Notes under the pieces: model-generated
What the model was told of the DNA's origin: nothing
The model's database searches: none
Seen by the model: the letters and a program-made list of their open reading frames with translations, nothing else
Translations under genes and position numbers: made by a program
Shown here: positions 8,612-16,396 of the stretch, piece after piece
How positions within the stretch are numbered: the stretch's first letter is position 1
Layout: the number at the start of each line of letters is the position of its first letter
Source of the DNA: AWTP1-18 sp036504515
GTDB lineage: Bacteria > Pseudomonadota > Gammaproteobacteria > Burkholderiales > Rhodocyclaceae
NCBI GenBank assembly: GCA_036504515.1
Contig: DASXVA010000004.1
Location: 181,414 to 245,413, forward strand
Reading direction: 5' to 3'
DNA length: 64,000 nt

Positions 8612-9805
8612 TTATTCGAACTGGTAGGCCTGAGTGGTTTCGGTCAGCTGCTTGGCCAACTGATCCAGATAGCCCGACAGCTCGGTGTTCTCGTGAATCA
8701 GGGCCTCGTTGCGATCGGCGAGTTGGGCAACCTGTTCGATGGCCTGGGCGAGGTTCTGGCTAGCCAGGCTTTGTTCTGCACTGGCCACGGAAATGTCCCG
8801 CACCAGGGTTTCCGTTTGCAGCGTGCTTTGTTCCACCTGATGCAGGATTTCCTCTGCGCTGCGAACTTCATCCATGCTGTTATGGGTGCTCTGATTGGTC
8901 CGCTTCATGGAGGAAACGATGCTGTCGATTTCCGTGCGGATGCCCGTGATGCGGGTACCGATATCTCTCGTGGCTTCTCCCGTCCGTTCTGCCAGTTTCC
9001 GCACTTCGTCCGCCACCACCGCAAAGCCGCGGCCCTGCTCACCGGCCCGGGCGGCCTCAATGGCGGCATTGAGGGCCAGCAGATTGGTCTGATCGGCAAT
9101 TTCGGCAATCACCTTGACGATGCTGCCGATCTCCTGGGAGCGGGTGCCCAGTTCATGGGCCATGCCCGTGGTGGTTTCGACCTCCTGGGACAGCTCGTTC
9201 AGGGACTGGGCCAGGATGGTGACCCGCTGCACACCGTTGACTGCGACTGTTTTGGTCGAAGCGGCGACTGCGGCCACTTCGCGGGCCTGATCGCTTGCGG
9301 CAGCCAGACTGACTGTGAGTTGTTCCAGGGTCGCTGCAGAAGAAACCGTGACATCCCGTTGCGCCCGCACGCCGGAATCGCCGCCGCTGGCATTGGCCGT
9401 ACTTTCCTTGGCAACGCTGGCCAGTTCGTGGGAGAGGCGGGTGAAGGCGCTGAAAACCTTGACCAGGGAGCGGGTCATGGCATTCAAATGTTCCGCCTGG
9501 GGCGCAAAGCGGCCTAGATGCCCAGGTTCAATGCGTGCTGTGAGGTTGCCGCCAGCGATGCTGACGAAGTAGCGCACCAGTTCCCGATGCCAGGTATTGA
9601 GGTCCCGCAGGAAACCGGCCAGCAGAATGAGGCCGATAGCCAGCAGCGGAAGTGCGGCGAGCCACCACCATCCTTCGGACAGGGCGAGCAGGGATGACAA
9701 GCCAATGCCGAAGAAGATGCCTGCGCTCAGCAGGCAAAGAACGACGGCAAGCATCGTGTTCAGGGAATGGGGACCGACGTTGTCGCGGGAAGCGGTGGGG
9801 TCCAT
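8612..9805 (-). CDS. methyl-accepting chemotaxis protein lacking a ligand domain
   Basis: With the ATG at 9805 the protein is 397 residues: two closely spaced membrane segments (about 14-36 and 43-62) joined by only a few residues (LALSEGWWW), a HAMP-like region (about 65-115) and a full signalling domain (tip [20 protein letters not shown]). There is no room for a periplasmic sensor, so its input must come from the membrane, from HAMP or from a partner protein. The NIT-domain gene 12 bp downstream is the obvious candidate. A GTG at 9871 would add 22 residues and has an AAGG motif nearby, so the start is not settled. Confidence 0.88.
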   Translation of the reverse strand: MDPTASRDNVGPHSLNTMLAVVLCLLSAGIFFGIGLSSLLALSEGWWWLAALPLLAIGLILLAGFLRDLNTWHRELVRYFVSIAGGNLTARIEPGHLGRFAPQAEHLNAMTRSLVKVFSAFTRLSHELASVAKESTANASGGDSGVRAQRDVTVSSAATLEQLTVSLAAASDQAREVAAVAASTKTVAVNGVQRVTILAQSLNELSQEVETTTGMAHELGTRSQEIGSIVKVIAEIADQTNLLALNAAIEAARAGEQGRGFAVVADEVRKLAERTGEATRDIGTRITGIRTEIDSIVSSMKRTNQSTHNSMDEVRSAEEILHQVEQSTLQTETLVRDISVASAEQSLASQNLAQAIEQVAQLADRNEALIHENTELSGYLDQLAKQLTETTQAYQFE

Positions 9806-9930
9806 GGTGTCGGGTGCCTTTGTTCTGTTCAGGGGAGAGGGCTGCGAGGTGATTCGTTGTCGCCTCGTCACTGTGCCTTGAGCGGTAACGATTACATGAT
9901 CATTGCGGTGTTGTCGAAAAGAGTCCCGTC

Positions 9931-9983
9931 AAAAAAACGGCGACAGCCTTACCGGACCCTAGGACCGGTGCAGAAGTCGCCGC
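9931..9983 (-). terminator. intrinsic terminator after nirD
   Basis: On the minus strand the arms CGGCGAC and GTCGCCG enclose an inner stem ACCGG/CCGGT and are followed by seven T. It lies 33 bp after the nirD stop and separates nirBD transcription from the chemoreceptor cluster. A possible promoter for that cluster (TTCGAC-N16-TGTAAT) follows directly. Confidence 0.8.
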
Positions 9984-10015
9984 CCAAGTGCAGAAACTCT
10001 TCATTTCACGGCCGT

Positions 10016-10357
10016 TTAGCCCAAGGCCAGCCAGACCAGACCGTCTTCATGCTTGACCTTGAAGGGTTTGCTGCAGCCCACATCGGGGGCCAGGGCTTCA
10101 CCGGTTTCCAGGTCAATTTTCCAGCTGTGCAGCGGGCAAGTCACGGTCTTGCCGTGGACCAGCCCCTGGGACAGGGGGCCGCCCTTGTGGGGGCATTTGT
10201 CATGAATGGCAAAGACGTCGTCGTCCGCCGTGCGAAAGACGGCAATGTTGCCGACCGCCGACTTCACCACACGGCTGCCGAGGCGGGGAATCTCCGCCAG
10301 CTCGCAAAGACGCTTCCAGAGGGGTGCCACGTTCAAGTCTTGTTCTGCGGTGCTCAT
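10016..10357 (-). CDS. nirD: nitrite reductase (NADH) small subunit, Rieske type
   Basis: This 113-residue protein is the small subunit of the cytoplasmic assimilatory nitrite reductase. It has the complete Rieske [2Fe-2S] motif, CPH near residue 55 and CPLH near residue 75, so it should carry a cluster, unlike enteric NirD. Two ATGs compete: 10363 overlaps the nirB stop in an ATGA but lies 1 base after the GGAGG ribosome binding site, while 10357 lies 7 bases after it and is the better start. It is translationally coupled to nirB, and its transcript ends at the terminator at 9931-9983. Confidence 0.92.
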   Translation of the reverse strand: MSTAEQDLNVAPLWKRLCELAEIPRLGSRVVKSAVGNIAVFRTADDDVFAIHDKCPHKGGPLSQGLVHGKTVTCPLHSWKIDLETGEALAPDVGCSKPFKVKHEDGLVWLALG

Positions 10358-10359
10358 GG

Positions 10360-12801
10360 TCATACCTCCAGTGTTTCGTAGTTGCGACGGACTTCCGGGT
10401 CCTTGACGGCCACGGTCCAGGGGTCTTCATAGCCTTGCAGGGAATAGAGCAGGCGGTCGTAGAGTTCTTTGCGCCGCTCCGGGTCTTCCAGCACGGCCTT
10501 CTTCACATGGTCCATGCCCACCCGTTCCAGGTAGTGGCAAGTGCGTTCCAGGTAGTAGCCCTCGTCGCGGTAAAGCTGGAGAAAGGCGCCGGAATACTCC
10601 ATTACCTCCTCATCGCTTTTCACCTTGCAGAAGAACTGGGCCACTTCCGTCTTGATGCCGCCGTTGCCGCCGATGTAAAGCTCGTAGCCAGAATCGACAC
10701 CGATCACGCCCACGTCCTTGATGCCGGATTCGGCGCAGTTGCGGGGGCAGCCGGACACCGCCAGCTTGACCTTGTGGGGGGAGTACATGCCGAACAGCAT
10801 CTTCTCCAGCTTGACCCCCATGTTCATGGAAAGCTGGGTGCCGAAACGGCAATGCTCGGCCCCGACGCAGGTCTTCACGGTGCGGATACTCTTGCCGTAG
10901 GCGTGGCCGGAGACCATGCCGGCATCGGCCAGCTCCGCCCACATCTTGGGCAGGTCGTCCTTCTTCACCCCGAGCAGGTCGATGCGCTGGCCGCCGGTGA
11001 CCTTGACCGTGGGCACCTTGTATTTGTCCGCCACATCGGCAATGGCCCGTAGTTCATTGGGGGTGGTCAGGCCGCCCAGCATGCGCGGGACGACGGAGTA
11101 GGTGCCGTCCTTCTGGATGTTGGCGTGGTGGCGTTCGTTGATGTAACGAGACTGGGGATCGTCCTTGGCTTCGTGGGGCCAGGTGGAGATCAGGTAGTAG
11201 TTGAGGGCCGGACGGCAGGAGGCGCAACCGTTGGGGGTCTTCCAGTCAAGGGCCTTGTACACCGCAGGAATGGTGAGCAACTTCTGTTCGAGGATGGCAG
11301 CCCGCACTTCACCGTGGGTATGGTCGGTACAGCCGCACACCGGCTTGTCGCTGACAGAGGTGGGCTGGTAGGCGCCGCCGACGGTGGAGGCGAGGATCTG
11401 CTCCACCAGGCCGGTACAGGAGCCGCAGGAGGAAGAAGCCTTGGTGTGCTTGCGCACGTCGTCCAGGGTGAACAGGCCCTGTTCCTTGATGGCCTTGACG
11501 ATGGTGCCCTTGCAGACACCGTTGCAGCCACAAACTTCCGCCGTGTCGGGCATGGTCGCCGCCATGCTCTGACCGGCGTGGCCGGTGTCACCCAGATGGG
11601 ATTGGCCGAAGACCAGATGGTCGCGCAGGTTGGCGATGTCCTGACGGTCCTTGAGCAACTGGAAGTACCAGGCGCCATCCACGGTGTCGCCGTACATGAC
11701 AGCGCCAACGAGTTTGTCGTCCTTGAGGCAGAGCTTTTTGTACACGCCGCCGGCAGGGTCGTGGAGCAGGATTTCGTCCACATGCTCGCCGCCCATGAAG
11801 TCGCCAGCGGAGAACACGTCGATGCCGGTGACCTTGAGCTTGGTGGATGTAACGGAGCCCTGGTAGCGGCCGATGCCGTGCATGGCCAGGTGATTGGCAC
11901 AGACCTTGGCCTGCTCGAACAGGGGCGCCACCAAGCCGTAGGCAATGCCGCGGTGGTTGGCGCATTCGCCCACGGAATAGATGCGCGGGTCGAAGGTCTG
12001 CATGGTGTCGTTCACCACGATGCCACGGTTGCAATGGATGCCGGCCTTTTCCGCCAGTTCGGTATTGGGGCGGATGCCGGCAGCCATGACCACCAGGTCG
12101 GCGGGAATGCTGCTGCCGTCCTTGAATTTCACTTCACTGACGCGGCCATTGGTGCTGGCGACCAGTTCGCTGGTGCTGGCCGACAGCTTGAACTTGAGGC
12201 CCTTGTCGGCCAGGGATTGCATCAGCATGTCGGCGGAAGGTTTGTCCAACTGGCGTTCCATGATCCAGTCGCCGATGTGCACCACGGTCACGTCCATGCC
12301 GCGCAGGGCCAGGCCGTTGGCGGCTTCCAGGCCGAGCAGACCGGCGCCGATGACCACTGCGTGCTTGTACTTGGCGGCGGCAGCGATCATGGCTTCGGTG
12401 TCGGCGATGTCGCGGTAGGCGATGACACCGGGCAGGTCCTTGCCTGGCACCGGCAGGATGAAGGGCAGGGAGCCGGTGGCCAGCAACAGGCGGTCGTACT
12501 CAGCCTCGACGCCATCTTCGGTAAATACTTTGCGGGCCAGCCGGTCGATCTTGACGATCTTCTTGCCCGTGTGCAGGGTGATGTTGTTGTCCTTGTACCA
12601 ATCCAGCGGATTGAGGACGATGTCAGGCAGGGTCATTTCCCCCGCCAGCACCGGCGAGAGCAGGATGCGGTTGTAGTTGGGGTGGGGCTCGGCACCGAAC
12701 ACGGTGATCTCGTACATGTCCGGGGCGATCTTGAGCAGCTCTTCCAGGGTACGTACCCCGGCCATGCCGTTGCCCACCAGTACCAGTTTCAGCTTTTTCA
12801 T
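10360..12801 (-). CDS. nirB: nitrite reductase (NADH) large subunit
   Basis: NirB reduces nitrite to ammonium with six electrons from NADH. The 813-residue protein has an N-terminal FAD/NADH oxidoreductase domain (about 1-310; VLVGNGMAGVRTLEELL), BFD-like [2Fe-2S] regions (about 410-540; VCGCNGVCKG, CSSCTG... and CGCTDH), and the siroheme/[4Fe-4S] sulfite-reductase-like half (about 545-750) with the ligands C-X5-C (CVGAEHC) and C-X3-C (CPRNC). The start is set at the ATG at 12801, which has AAGGA 7 bases upstream; a longer frame to 12858 would cover the leader terminator. It follows nrtD after a 172-bp leader with two ANTAR hairpins. Confidence 0.95.
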   Translation of the reverse strand: MKKLKLVLVGNGMAGVRTLEELLKIAPDMYEITVFGAEPHPNYNRILLSPVLAGEMTLPDIVLNPLDWYKDNNITLHTGKKIVKIDRLARKVFTEDGVEAEYDRLLLATGSLPFILPVPGKDLPGVIAYRDIADTEAMIAAAAKYKHAVVIGAGLLGLEAANGLALRGMDVTVVHIGDWIMERQLDKPSADMLMQSLADKGLKFKLSASTSELVASTNGRVSEVKFKDGSSIPADLVVMAAGIRPNTELAEKAGIHCNRGIVVNDTMQTFDPRIYSVGECANHRGIAYGLVAPLFEQAKVCANHLAMHGIGRYQGSVTSTKLKVTGIDVFSAGDFMGGEHVDEILLHDPAGGVYKKLCLKDDKLVGAVMYGDTVDGAWYFQLLKDRQDIANLRDHLVFGQSHLGDTGHAGQSMAATMPDTAEVCGCNGVCKGTIVKAIKEQGLFTLDDVRKHTKASSSCGSCTGLVEQILASTVGGAYQPTSVSDKPVCGCTDHTHGEVRAAILEQKLLTIPAVYKALDWKTPNGCASCRPALNYYLISTWPHEAKDDPQSRYINERHHANIQKDGTYSVVPRMLGGLTTPNELRAIADVADKYKVPTVKVTGGQRIDLLGVKKDDLPKMWAELADAGMVSGHAYGKSIRTVKTCVGAEHCRFGTQLSMNMGVKLEKMLFGMYSPHKVKLAVSGCPRNCAESGIKDVGVIGVDSGYELYIGGNGGIKTEVAQFFCKVKSDEEVMEYSGAFLQLYRDEGYYLERTCHYLERVGMDHVKKAVLEDPERRKELYDRLLYSLQGYEDPWTVAVKDPEVRRNYETLEV

Positions 12802-12841
12802 TTCGTTTCCTTTCGTCCTTGCAGCGCCGCTTCCCGCGGGC

Positions 12842-12896
12842 AAAAAAATGGCGAACACATTCCCGCTTCCAGGGGGAAGCCGGTTCTGTGAACGCC
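12842..12896 (-). terminator. attenuator terminator in the nirB leader
   Basis: On the minus strand GGCGTTCACA (from 12896) pairs with TGTGTTCGCC (12859-12850) with an inner GC-rich stem, followed by seven T (12848-12842). Its 5' arm shares bases with the second ANTAR hairpin (12888-12905), so the two folds exclude each other: hairpin stabilised by an ANTAR protein means read-through into nirB. Confidence 0.8.
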
Positions 12897-12905
12897 GTTG
12901 TTCAC
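12888..12905 (-). promoter_or_regulatory. ANTAR hexaloop hairpin P2, nirB leader
   Basis: The RNA reads GUGAAC-AACGGC-GUUCAC: a 6-bp perfect stem closing a hexaloop with A at position 1 and G at position 4. It overlaps the 5' arm of the terminator that follows. The same loop sequence AACGGC occurs in P2 of the nrtA leader. Confidence 0.82.
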
Positions 12906-12937
12906 CTTCAGGGGAAAACCAAGACCTGCAATCCCGT

Positions 12938-12957
12938 CTGGGGCACCGTTGCCCCAG
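12938..12957 (-). promoter_or_regulatory. ANTAR hexaloop hairpin P1, nirB leader
   Basis: The RNA reads CUGGGGC-AACGGU-GCCCCAG: a 7-bp perfect stem with an A1/G4 hexaloop. It lies 16 bp after the nrtD stop and 33 bases before P2, the two-hairpin layout recognised by ANTAR dimers. I see no sigma-54 promoter in the short gap, so the leader is probably transcribed by read-through from nrtABD. Confidence 0.8.
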
Positions 12958-12973
12958 GGGGAGAAGTGCGGTG

Positions 12974-13768
12974 TCAGGCCGCTTTTTTCAGTTGCTTGCG
13001 GTAGAGGAAGTCCAGTACTGCTGCACGGTATTCGGAGAACTGCTTGTTCTCGGCCAAAGCCAGGCGATCCCGGGGGCGGTCCAGTTTGACTTCGAGGATG
13101 TCACCAATGGTGGCAGCAGGGCCGTTGGTCATCATGACGATGCGGTCCGAGAGCAGCACGGCTTCATCCACATCGTGGGTGACCATCACCACGGTGGCGC
13201 CGGTCTTGGCCATCACTGTGTTCATTTCGTCCTGCAGGCTGGCCCGGGTCAGGGCGTCAAGGGCGCCGAAAGGCTCATCCATCAGCAGAATTTTCGGTTC
13301 CATGGCGAAGGCTCGGGCGATACCCACCCGCTGCTTCATGCCGCCGGAGACTTCGTGGGGCAGCTTGTGCATGGCATGGTCCATGTGCACCATGGCCAGG
13401 GCGGCTTCAGTACGGGCTGTCAGTTTGACCTTGCCTTCCTTGCGACCGAACACCCGTTCCACCGCCAGATAGACGTTCTCAAAACAGCTCATCCAGGGCA
13501 GCAGGGAATGGTTCTGGAAAACCACGGCACGCTCGGGGCCGGGGCCGTTGATTTCTCGGCCATCACAGATCAGCACACCGGAAGTCGGCAGTGTCAGGCC
13601 GGCAATCAGGTTGAGCAGGGTGGACTTGCCGCAACCGGAATGGCCGATCAGGGAGACGACTTCGCCTTCGCCGATATTGAGGTTGATGTCCCGCAGGGCG
13701 GTGAACAGTCCCTTCTTGGTGCTGAAGGTCTGGCCGACGTTTTCGATTTGAACCAGGGGCTTGCTCAT
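12974..13768 (-). CDS. nrtD: nitrate ABC transporter, ATP-binding protein
   Basis: This 264-residue cytoplasmic ATPase drives nitrate uptake. It has Walker A GHSGCGKST (about 42-50), the Q-loop FQNHSLLPW, the ABC signature VSGGMKQR, Walker B ILLMDEPFGALD and the switch His in VTHDVDEA. Its length is that of stand-alone NrtD/NasD, without the NrtA-like C-terminal extension of cyanobacterial NrtC. It lies 19 bp after nrtB and precedes the attenuated nirB leader. It might also accept related anions such as cyanate, but the neighbours favour nitrate. Confidence 0.92.
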   Translation of the reverse strand: MSKPLVQIENVGQTFSTKKGLFTALRDINLNIGEGEVVSLIGHSGCGKSTLLNLIAGLTLPTSGVLICDGREINGPGPERAVVFQNHSLLPWMSCFENVYLAVERVFGRKEGKVKLTARTEAALAMVHMDHAMHKLPHEVSGGMKQRVGIARAFAMEPKILLMDEPFGALDALTRASLQDEMNTVMAKTGATVVMVTHDVDEAVLLSDRIVMMTNGPAATIGDILEVKLDRPRDRLALAENKQFSEYRAAVLDFLYRKQLKKAA

Positions 13769-13787
13769 GGCAGTTCTCCTTCAGCAA

Positions 13788-14699
13788 TTAACGGGTTTCG
13801 TAGGTAAAACGCTTGGCGATCAGCAACAGGGATTGTTCCAGCAGCAGGCCGACGATGCCGATGACGAAGATGGCGATGACGATGTGGTCCACCTTCAGGT
13901 TGTTCCATTCGTCCCAGACCCAGAAGCCGATGCCGACGCCGCCGGTGAGCATTTCTGCGGCAACGATGACCAGCCAGGCGGTACCGATGGAGAGGCGGAT
14001 ACCGGTGAGCATGTAGGGCAGTACCGCGGGGAAAAGTATCTTGGTGACAATCTTGGCTTCCGACAGGTTCAGCACCCGGGCCACGTTGAGATAGTCCTGG
14101 GGCACCCGGCGCACGCCTTCGGCGGTGTTGAGGATCATGGGCCAGATGGAGCAGATGAAGATGGTCCAGGTGGCGGCGGGGTCGGCCTTCTTGAACACCA
14201 ATAGGCCGATGGGCAGCCAGGCCAGGGGAGAGACGGGGCGCAGCAGGCTGATGATGGGATCGAACATGCGGCTCATGAAAGTGAAGCGGCCCAGGGCGAA
14301 CCCCAGGGGGATGCCAACAAGAGCGGCGAAGCCGAAGCCGAGGCCGACTCGTTTCAGGGAGGAATAGATGTTCCAGCCGATGCCTTGGTCGTTGGGGCCG
14401 TTGTTATAGAAGGGGTCGGCGAAGATCACCTGGGCTTCGTTCCAGACCTGGACCGGGCCGGGGATGGCACCGCCCTTCATGGTGGCCAGGCCCCAGATGC
14501 CGATCAATAGGGCCAGACCGAAAATGGGCGGGATTGCCTTGAGCAGAAGCTCACGAAGATAGGTGGCAACCGGGCTTGACTCCGGCGCGGGAGCGGCAGG
14601 GGATGGGGTGGTGGCGGTTTTCTGCACGGGGACTTCTTCCTTTTGTATTTCTGCTTCTGCGGGGATATTTGCAGGCTTCAGTGCGATGACGGTGCTCAT
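13788..14699 (-). CDS. nrtB: nitrate ABC transporter, permease protein
   Basis: The 303-residue inner-membrane protein has a Pro/Ala-rich N-terminal tail (about 1-45), a membrane segment (about 53-72) and a BPD-type permease core with several further segments (about 110-290). The EAA loop is near residues 205-225 (EGVRRVPQDYLNVARVLNLS, G after the conserved position). It would form the membrane channel with NrtD as ATPase and NrtA as binding protein. It is 62 bp downstream of nrtA on the minus strand, with a GGAGAA-type ribosome binding site. Confidence 0.92.
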   Translation of the reverse strand: MSTVIALKPANIPAEAEIQKEEVPVQKTATTPSPAAPAPESSPVATYLRELLLKAIPPIFGLALLIGIWGLATMKGGAIPGPVQVWNEAQVIFADPFYNNGPNDQGIGWNIYSSLKRVGLGFGFAALVGIPLGFALGRFTFMSRMFDPIISLLRPVSPLAWLPIGLLVFKKADPAATWTIFICSIWPMILNTAEGVRRVPQDYLNVARVLNLSEAKIVTKILFPAVLPYMLTGIRLSIGTAWLVIVAAEMLTGGVGIGFWVWDEWNNLKVDHIVIAIFVIGIVGLLLEQSLLLIAKRFTYETR

Positions 14700-14761
14700 G
14701 GCGTTCTCCTGTCAGCGTTGGGTGGGGAGGCTCTTGTGACGCCTCCCCGGTGCAGGCCTGA

Positions 14762-16021
14762 TCAGGCCTTGATCTTGAAGGAGGCGGCGTACTTCTTCGG
14801 GTCCTTGCCGTCCCACACGGTGCCGTCGATCAGCTTGGAGGTGCGCATCTCGCTCTTGGGCAAGGGCACGCCAGCGGCAGCGGCGGCCTGCTTGTAGATA
14901 TCGATGCGATTCACCTTCTTGGCTTCCGCCAGGTAATCGGGATCGGCTTTGAGCAAGCCCCAGCGCTTGTGCTGAGTCATGAACCACATGCCGTCGGACA
15001 GGTAGGGGAAGTTCACCGCGCCGTCGTTGTAGAAGTGCATGCAGTTCTTGTCGTCCCAGCTCTTGCCAAGGCCGTTGCTGTAGCGACCCAGCATCCGTTC
15101 CAGGATCACGTCCATGTCGGTGTTGATGTAGGCCTTCTGGCACACGGTTTCTGCCGTAGTGCGGCGGTTGGCCAGGGAGGCGTCGATCCACTTGCCGGCT
15201 TCCAGAATGGCGGCGGTCATGGCACGGGCGGTGTTGGGATGCTTGGCCACCCATTCGGCAGAGGTGCCCAGTACCTTTTCCGGATGGTCGGTCCAGATGT
15301 CCTGGCTGGTGACGGCGGTGTAGCCGATTTTGTCGATGATGGCGCGGTTGTTCCAGGGCTCGCCGACACAGTAGCCGTCCATGTTGCCGACCCGCATGTT
15401 GGCCACCATTTGGGGAGGGGGTACGGTGATGTTCTTCACGTCCTTGAAGGGGTTGATGCCCTGGGCTGCCAGCCAGTAGTAGAGCCACATGGCGTGGGTG
15501 CCGGTGGGGAAGGTCTGGGCGAAGGTGTATTCCCTTTCCTTCTTGGCGATCAGCTTGGCCAGGCTGGGGCCGTCTACCGCGCCTTTGTCCTTGAGCTGGT
15601 TGGAAATGGTGATGGCCTGGCCGTTGTTGTTGAGGCTCATCAGGGCAGCCATGTCCTTCTTGGGGCCGCCGATGCCCAGTTGTACGCCGTAGATCAGGCC
15701 GTAGAGCACATGGGCAGCATCCAGTTCGCCATTCACCAGCTTGTCACGGACCGAGGCCCAGGAGGCTTCCTTGGTAGGAATGATCTTGATGCCGTACTTC
15801 TCATCGAACTTCTGCACGGCGGCCATCACCACGGAAGAACAGTCGGTGAGGGGAATGAAGCCAATGCGTACTTCCTTTTTCTCGGGAGCATCGGAACCGG
15901 CCGCCCAGGCACCGGAACGAACGCCGGGGGGCACCATGGACATCAGGCTCGAACCCACGGCGAGGCCGCTGGCGGAGCGAATGAAATCACGGCGGGAATT
16001 GTTGAAGGGTTTTTGCTCCAT
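14762..16021 (-). CDS. nrtA: nitrate ABC transporter, substrate-binding protein (Tat-exported)
   Basis: NrtA captures nitrate in the periplasm. With the ATG at 16021 (ribosome binding site AAGGAG) the protein is 419 residues. It begins with a Tat signal, SRRDFIRSASGLAVG, cleaved probably near GAWAAG, followed by an NMT1-like/NrtA binding fold with VRIGFIPLTDCSS and the block KEASWASVRDKLVNGELDAAH typical of nitrate-binding NrtA and NasS. An in-frame extension to 16117 runs through the leader terminator and is not coding. It is the first gene of nrtABD-nirBD. Confidence 0.94.
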   Translation of the reverse strand: MEQKPFNNSRRDFIRSASGLAVGSSLMSMVPPGVRSGAWAAGSDAPEKKEVRIGFIPLTDCSSVVMAAVQKFDEKYGIKIIPTKEASWASVRDKLVNGELDAAHVLYGLIYGVQLGIGGPKKDMAALMSLNNNGQAITISNQLKDKGAVDGPSLAKLIAKKEREYTFAQTFPTGTHAMWLYYWLAAQGINPFKDVKNITVPPPQMVANMRVGNMDGYCVGEPWNNRAIIDKIGYTAVTSQDIWTDHPEKVLGTSAEWVAKHPNTARAMTAAILEAGKWIDASLANRRTTAETVCQKAYINTDMDVILERMLGRYSNGLGKSWDDKNCMHFYNDGAVNFPYLSDGMWFMTQHKRWGLLKADPDYLAEAKKVNRIDIYKQAAAAAGVPLPKSEMRTSKLIDGTVWDGKDPKKYAASFKIKA

Positions 16022-16060
16022 GGCTGACTCCTTGTCACGTCGATGTATCCCGAAAAACCA

Positions 16061-16131
16061 AAAAAAGACGGCGTCGCACGCTGGATGAGAAAGTGCCCTG
16101 GAGCACTTTTTCTTCAAGCGTGGACGCCGTT
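16061..16131 (-). terminator. attenuator terminator in the nrtA leader
   Basis: On the minus strand, starting AACGGCGTCC from 16131, a long stem (outer arms AACGGCGTCCACGCT and AGCGTGCGACGCCGTC, inner arms AAAGTGC and GCACTTT) ends in six T (16066-16061), about 40 bases before the nrtA ATG. Its 5' arm shares bases with ANTAR hairpin P2. Confidence 0.85.
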
Positions 16132-16137
16132 GTCCAC
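16120..16137 (-). promoter_or_regulatory. ANTAR hexaloop hairpin P2, nrtA leader
   Basis: The RNA reads GUGGAC-AACGGC-GUCCAC: 6-bp perfect stem, hexaloop with A1 and G4, overlapping the terminator's 5' arm. Binding of an ANTAR dimer here would block the terminator. Confidence 0.85.
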
Positions 16138-16152
16138 TCTGATCTGATCGCC

Positions 16153-16170
16153 CGGATCCACCTTGATCCG
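16153..16170 (-). promoter_or_regulatory. ANTAR hexaloop hairpin P1, nrtA leader
   Basis: The RNA reads CGGAUC-AAGGUG-GAUCCG: 6-bp perfect stem and an A1/G4 hexaloop, starting only about 5 bases after the predicted transcription start. Together with P2 it forms the standard two-hairpin ANTAR target. Confidence 0.82.
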
Positions 16171-16186
16171 CGCTGAGTACCTATAC

Positions 16187-16201
16187 GCAAAGCATGTGCC
16201 A
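16187..16201 (-). promoter_or_regulatory. sigma-54 promoter of nrtABD-nirBD
   Basis: On the minus strand the sequence is TGGCAC-ATGCT-TTGC, an exact -24/-12 match. Transcription would start near 16175, just ahead of hairpin P1. Confidence 0.85.
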
Positions 16202-16291
16202 GCTAACCGTTATTGATTGCAATACCTTGTCAGGAGCGGGTTAGCGTCCTTTGTGGGAAGGTAAGCAGGGGGTGGTGAAAGAAGGGGGGGC

Positions 16292-16308
16292 TGCACCCGG
16301 AGTGTGCA
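16292..16308. promoter_or_regulatory. putative NtrC binding site upstream of nrtA
   Basis: TGCAC-N7-GTGCA is a perfect 17-bp dyad matching the NtrC consensus (TGCACY-N5-RGTGCA). It is centred about 125 bp upstream of the predicted start, the normal enhancer distance. A second, weaker TGCAT-N7-GTGCT overlaps it at 16305-16321. NtrC itself is not encoded in the window. Confidence 0.6.
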
Positions 16309-16396
16309 TCGATGTGGTGCTCTGCACCATGAGGGATAGGGACTCGTTGCTGCCGGGAGGAAAAGTCAGGGCCTGGAGCCCGTCCTTTTCTGTGAC

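Noticed and set aside
9931..9983. Third nirD-side ANTAR leader for the chemoreceptor cluster
   Set aside because: The inner loop is not a six-base A1/G4 loop and no second hairpin precedes it; it reads as a plain terminator.
11125..12891. 588-codon open frame on the plus strand opposite nirB
   Set aside because: Exact antisense of a well-supported gene with high GC third positions; no ribosome binding site and low-complexity Gly/Val/His composition.
16022..16117. N-terminal extension of NrtA
   Set aside because: It runs through the leader terminator and puts 32 residues before the Tat signal; the ATG at 16021 has the ribosome binding site.
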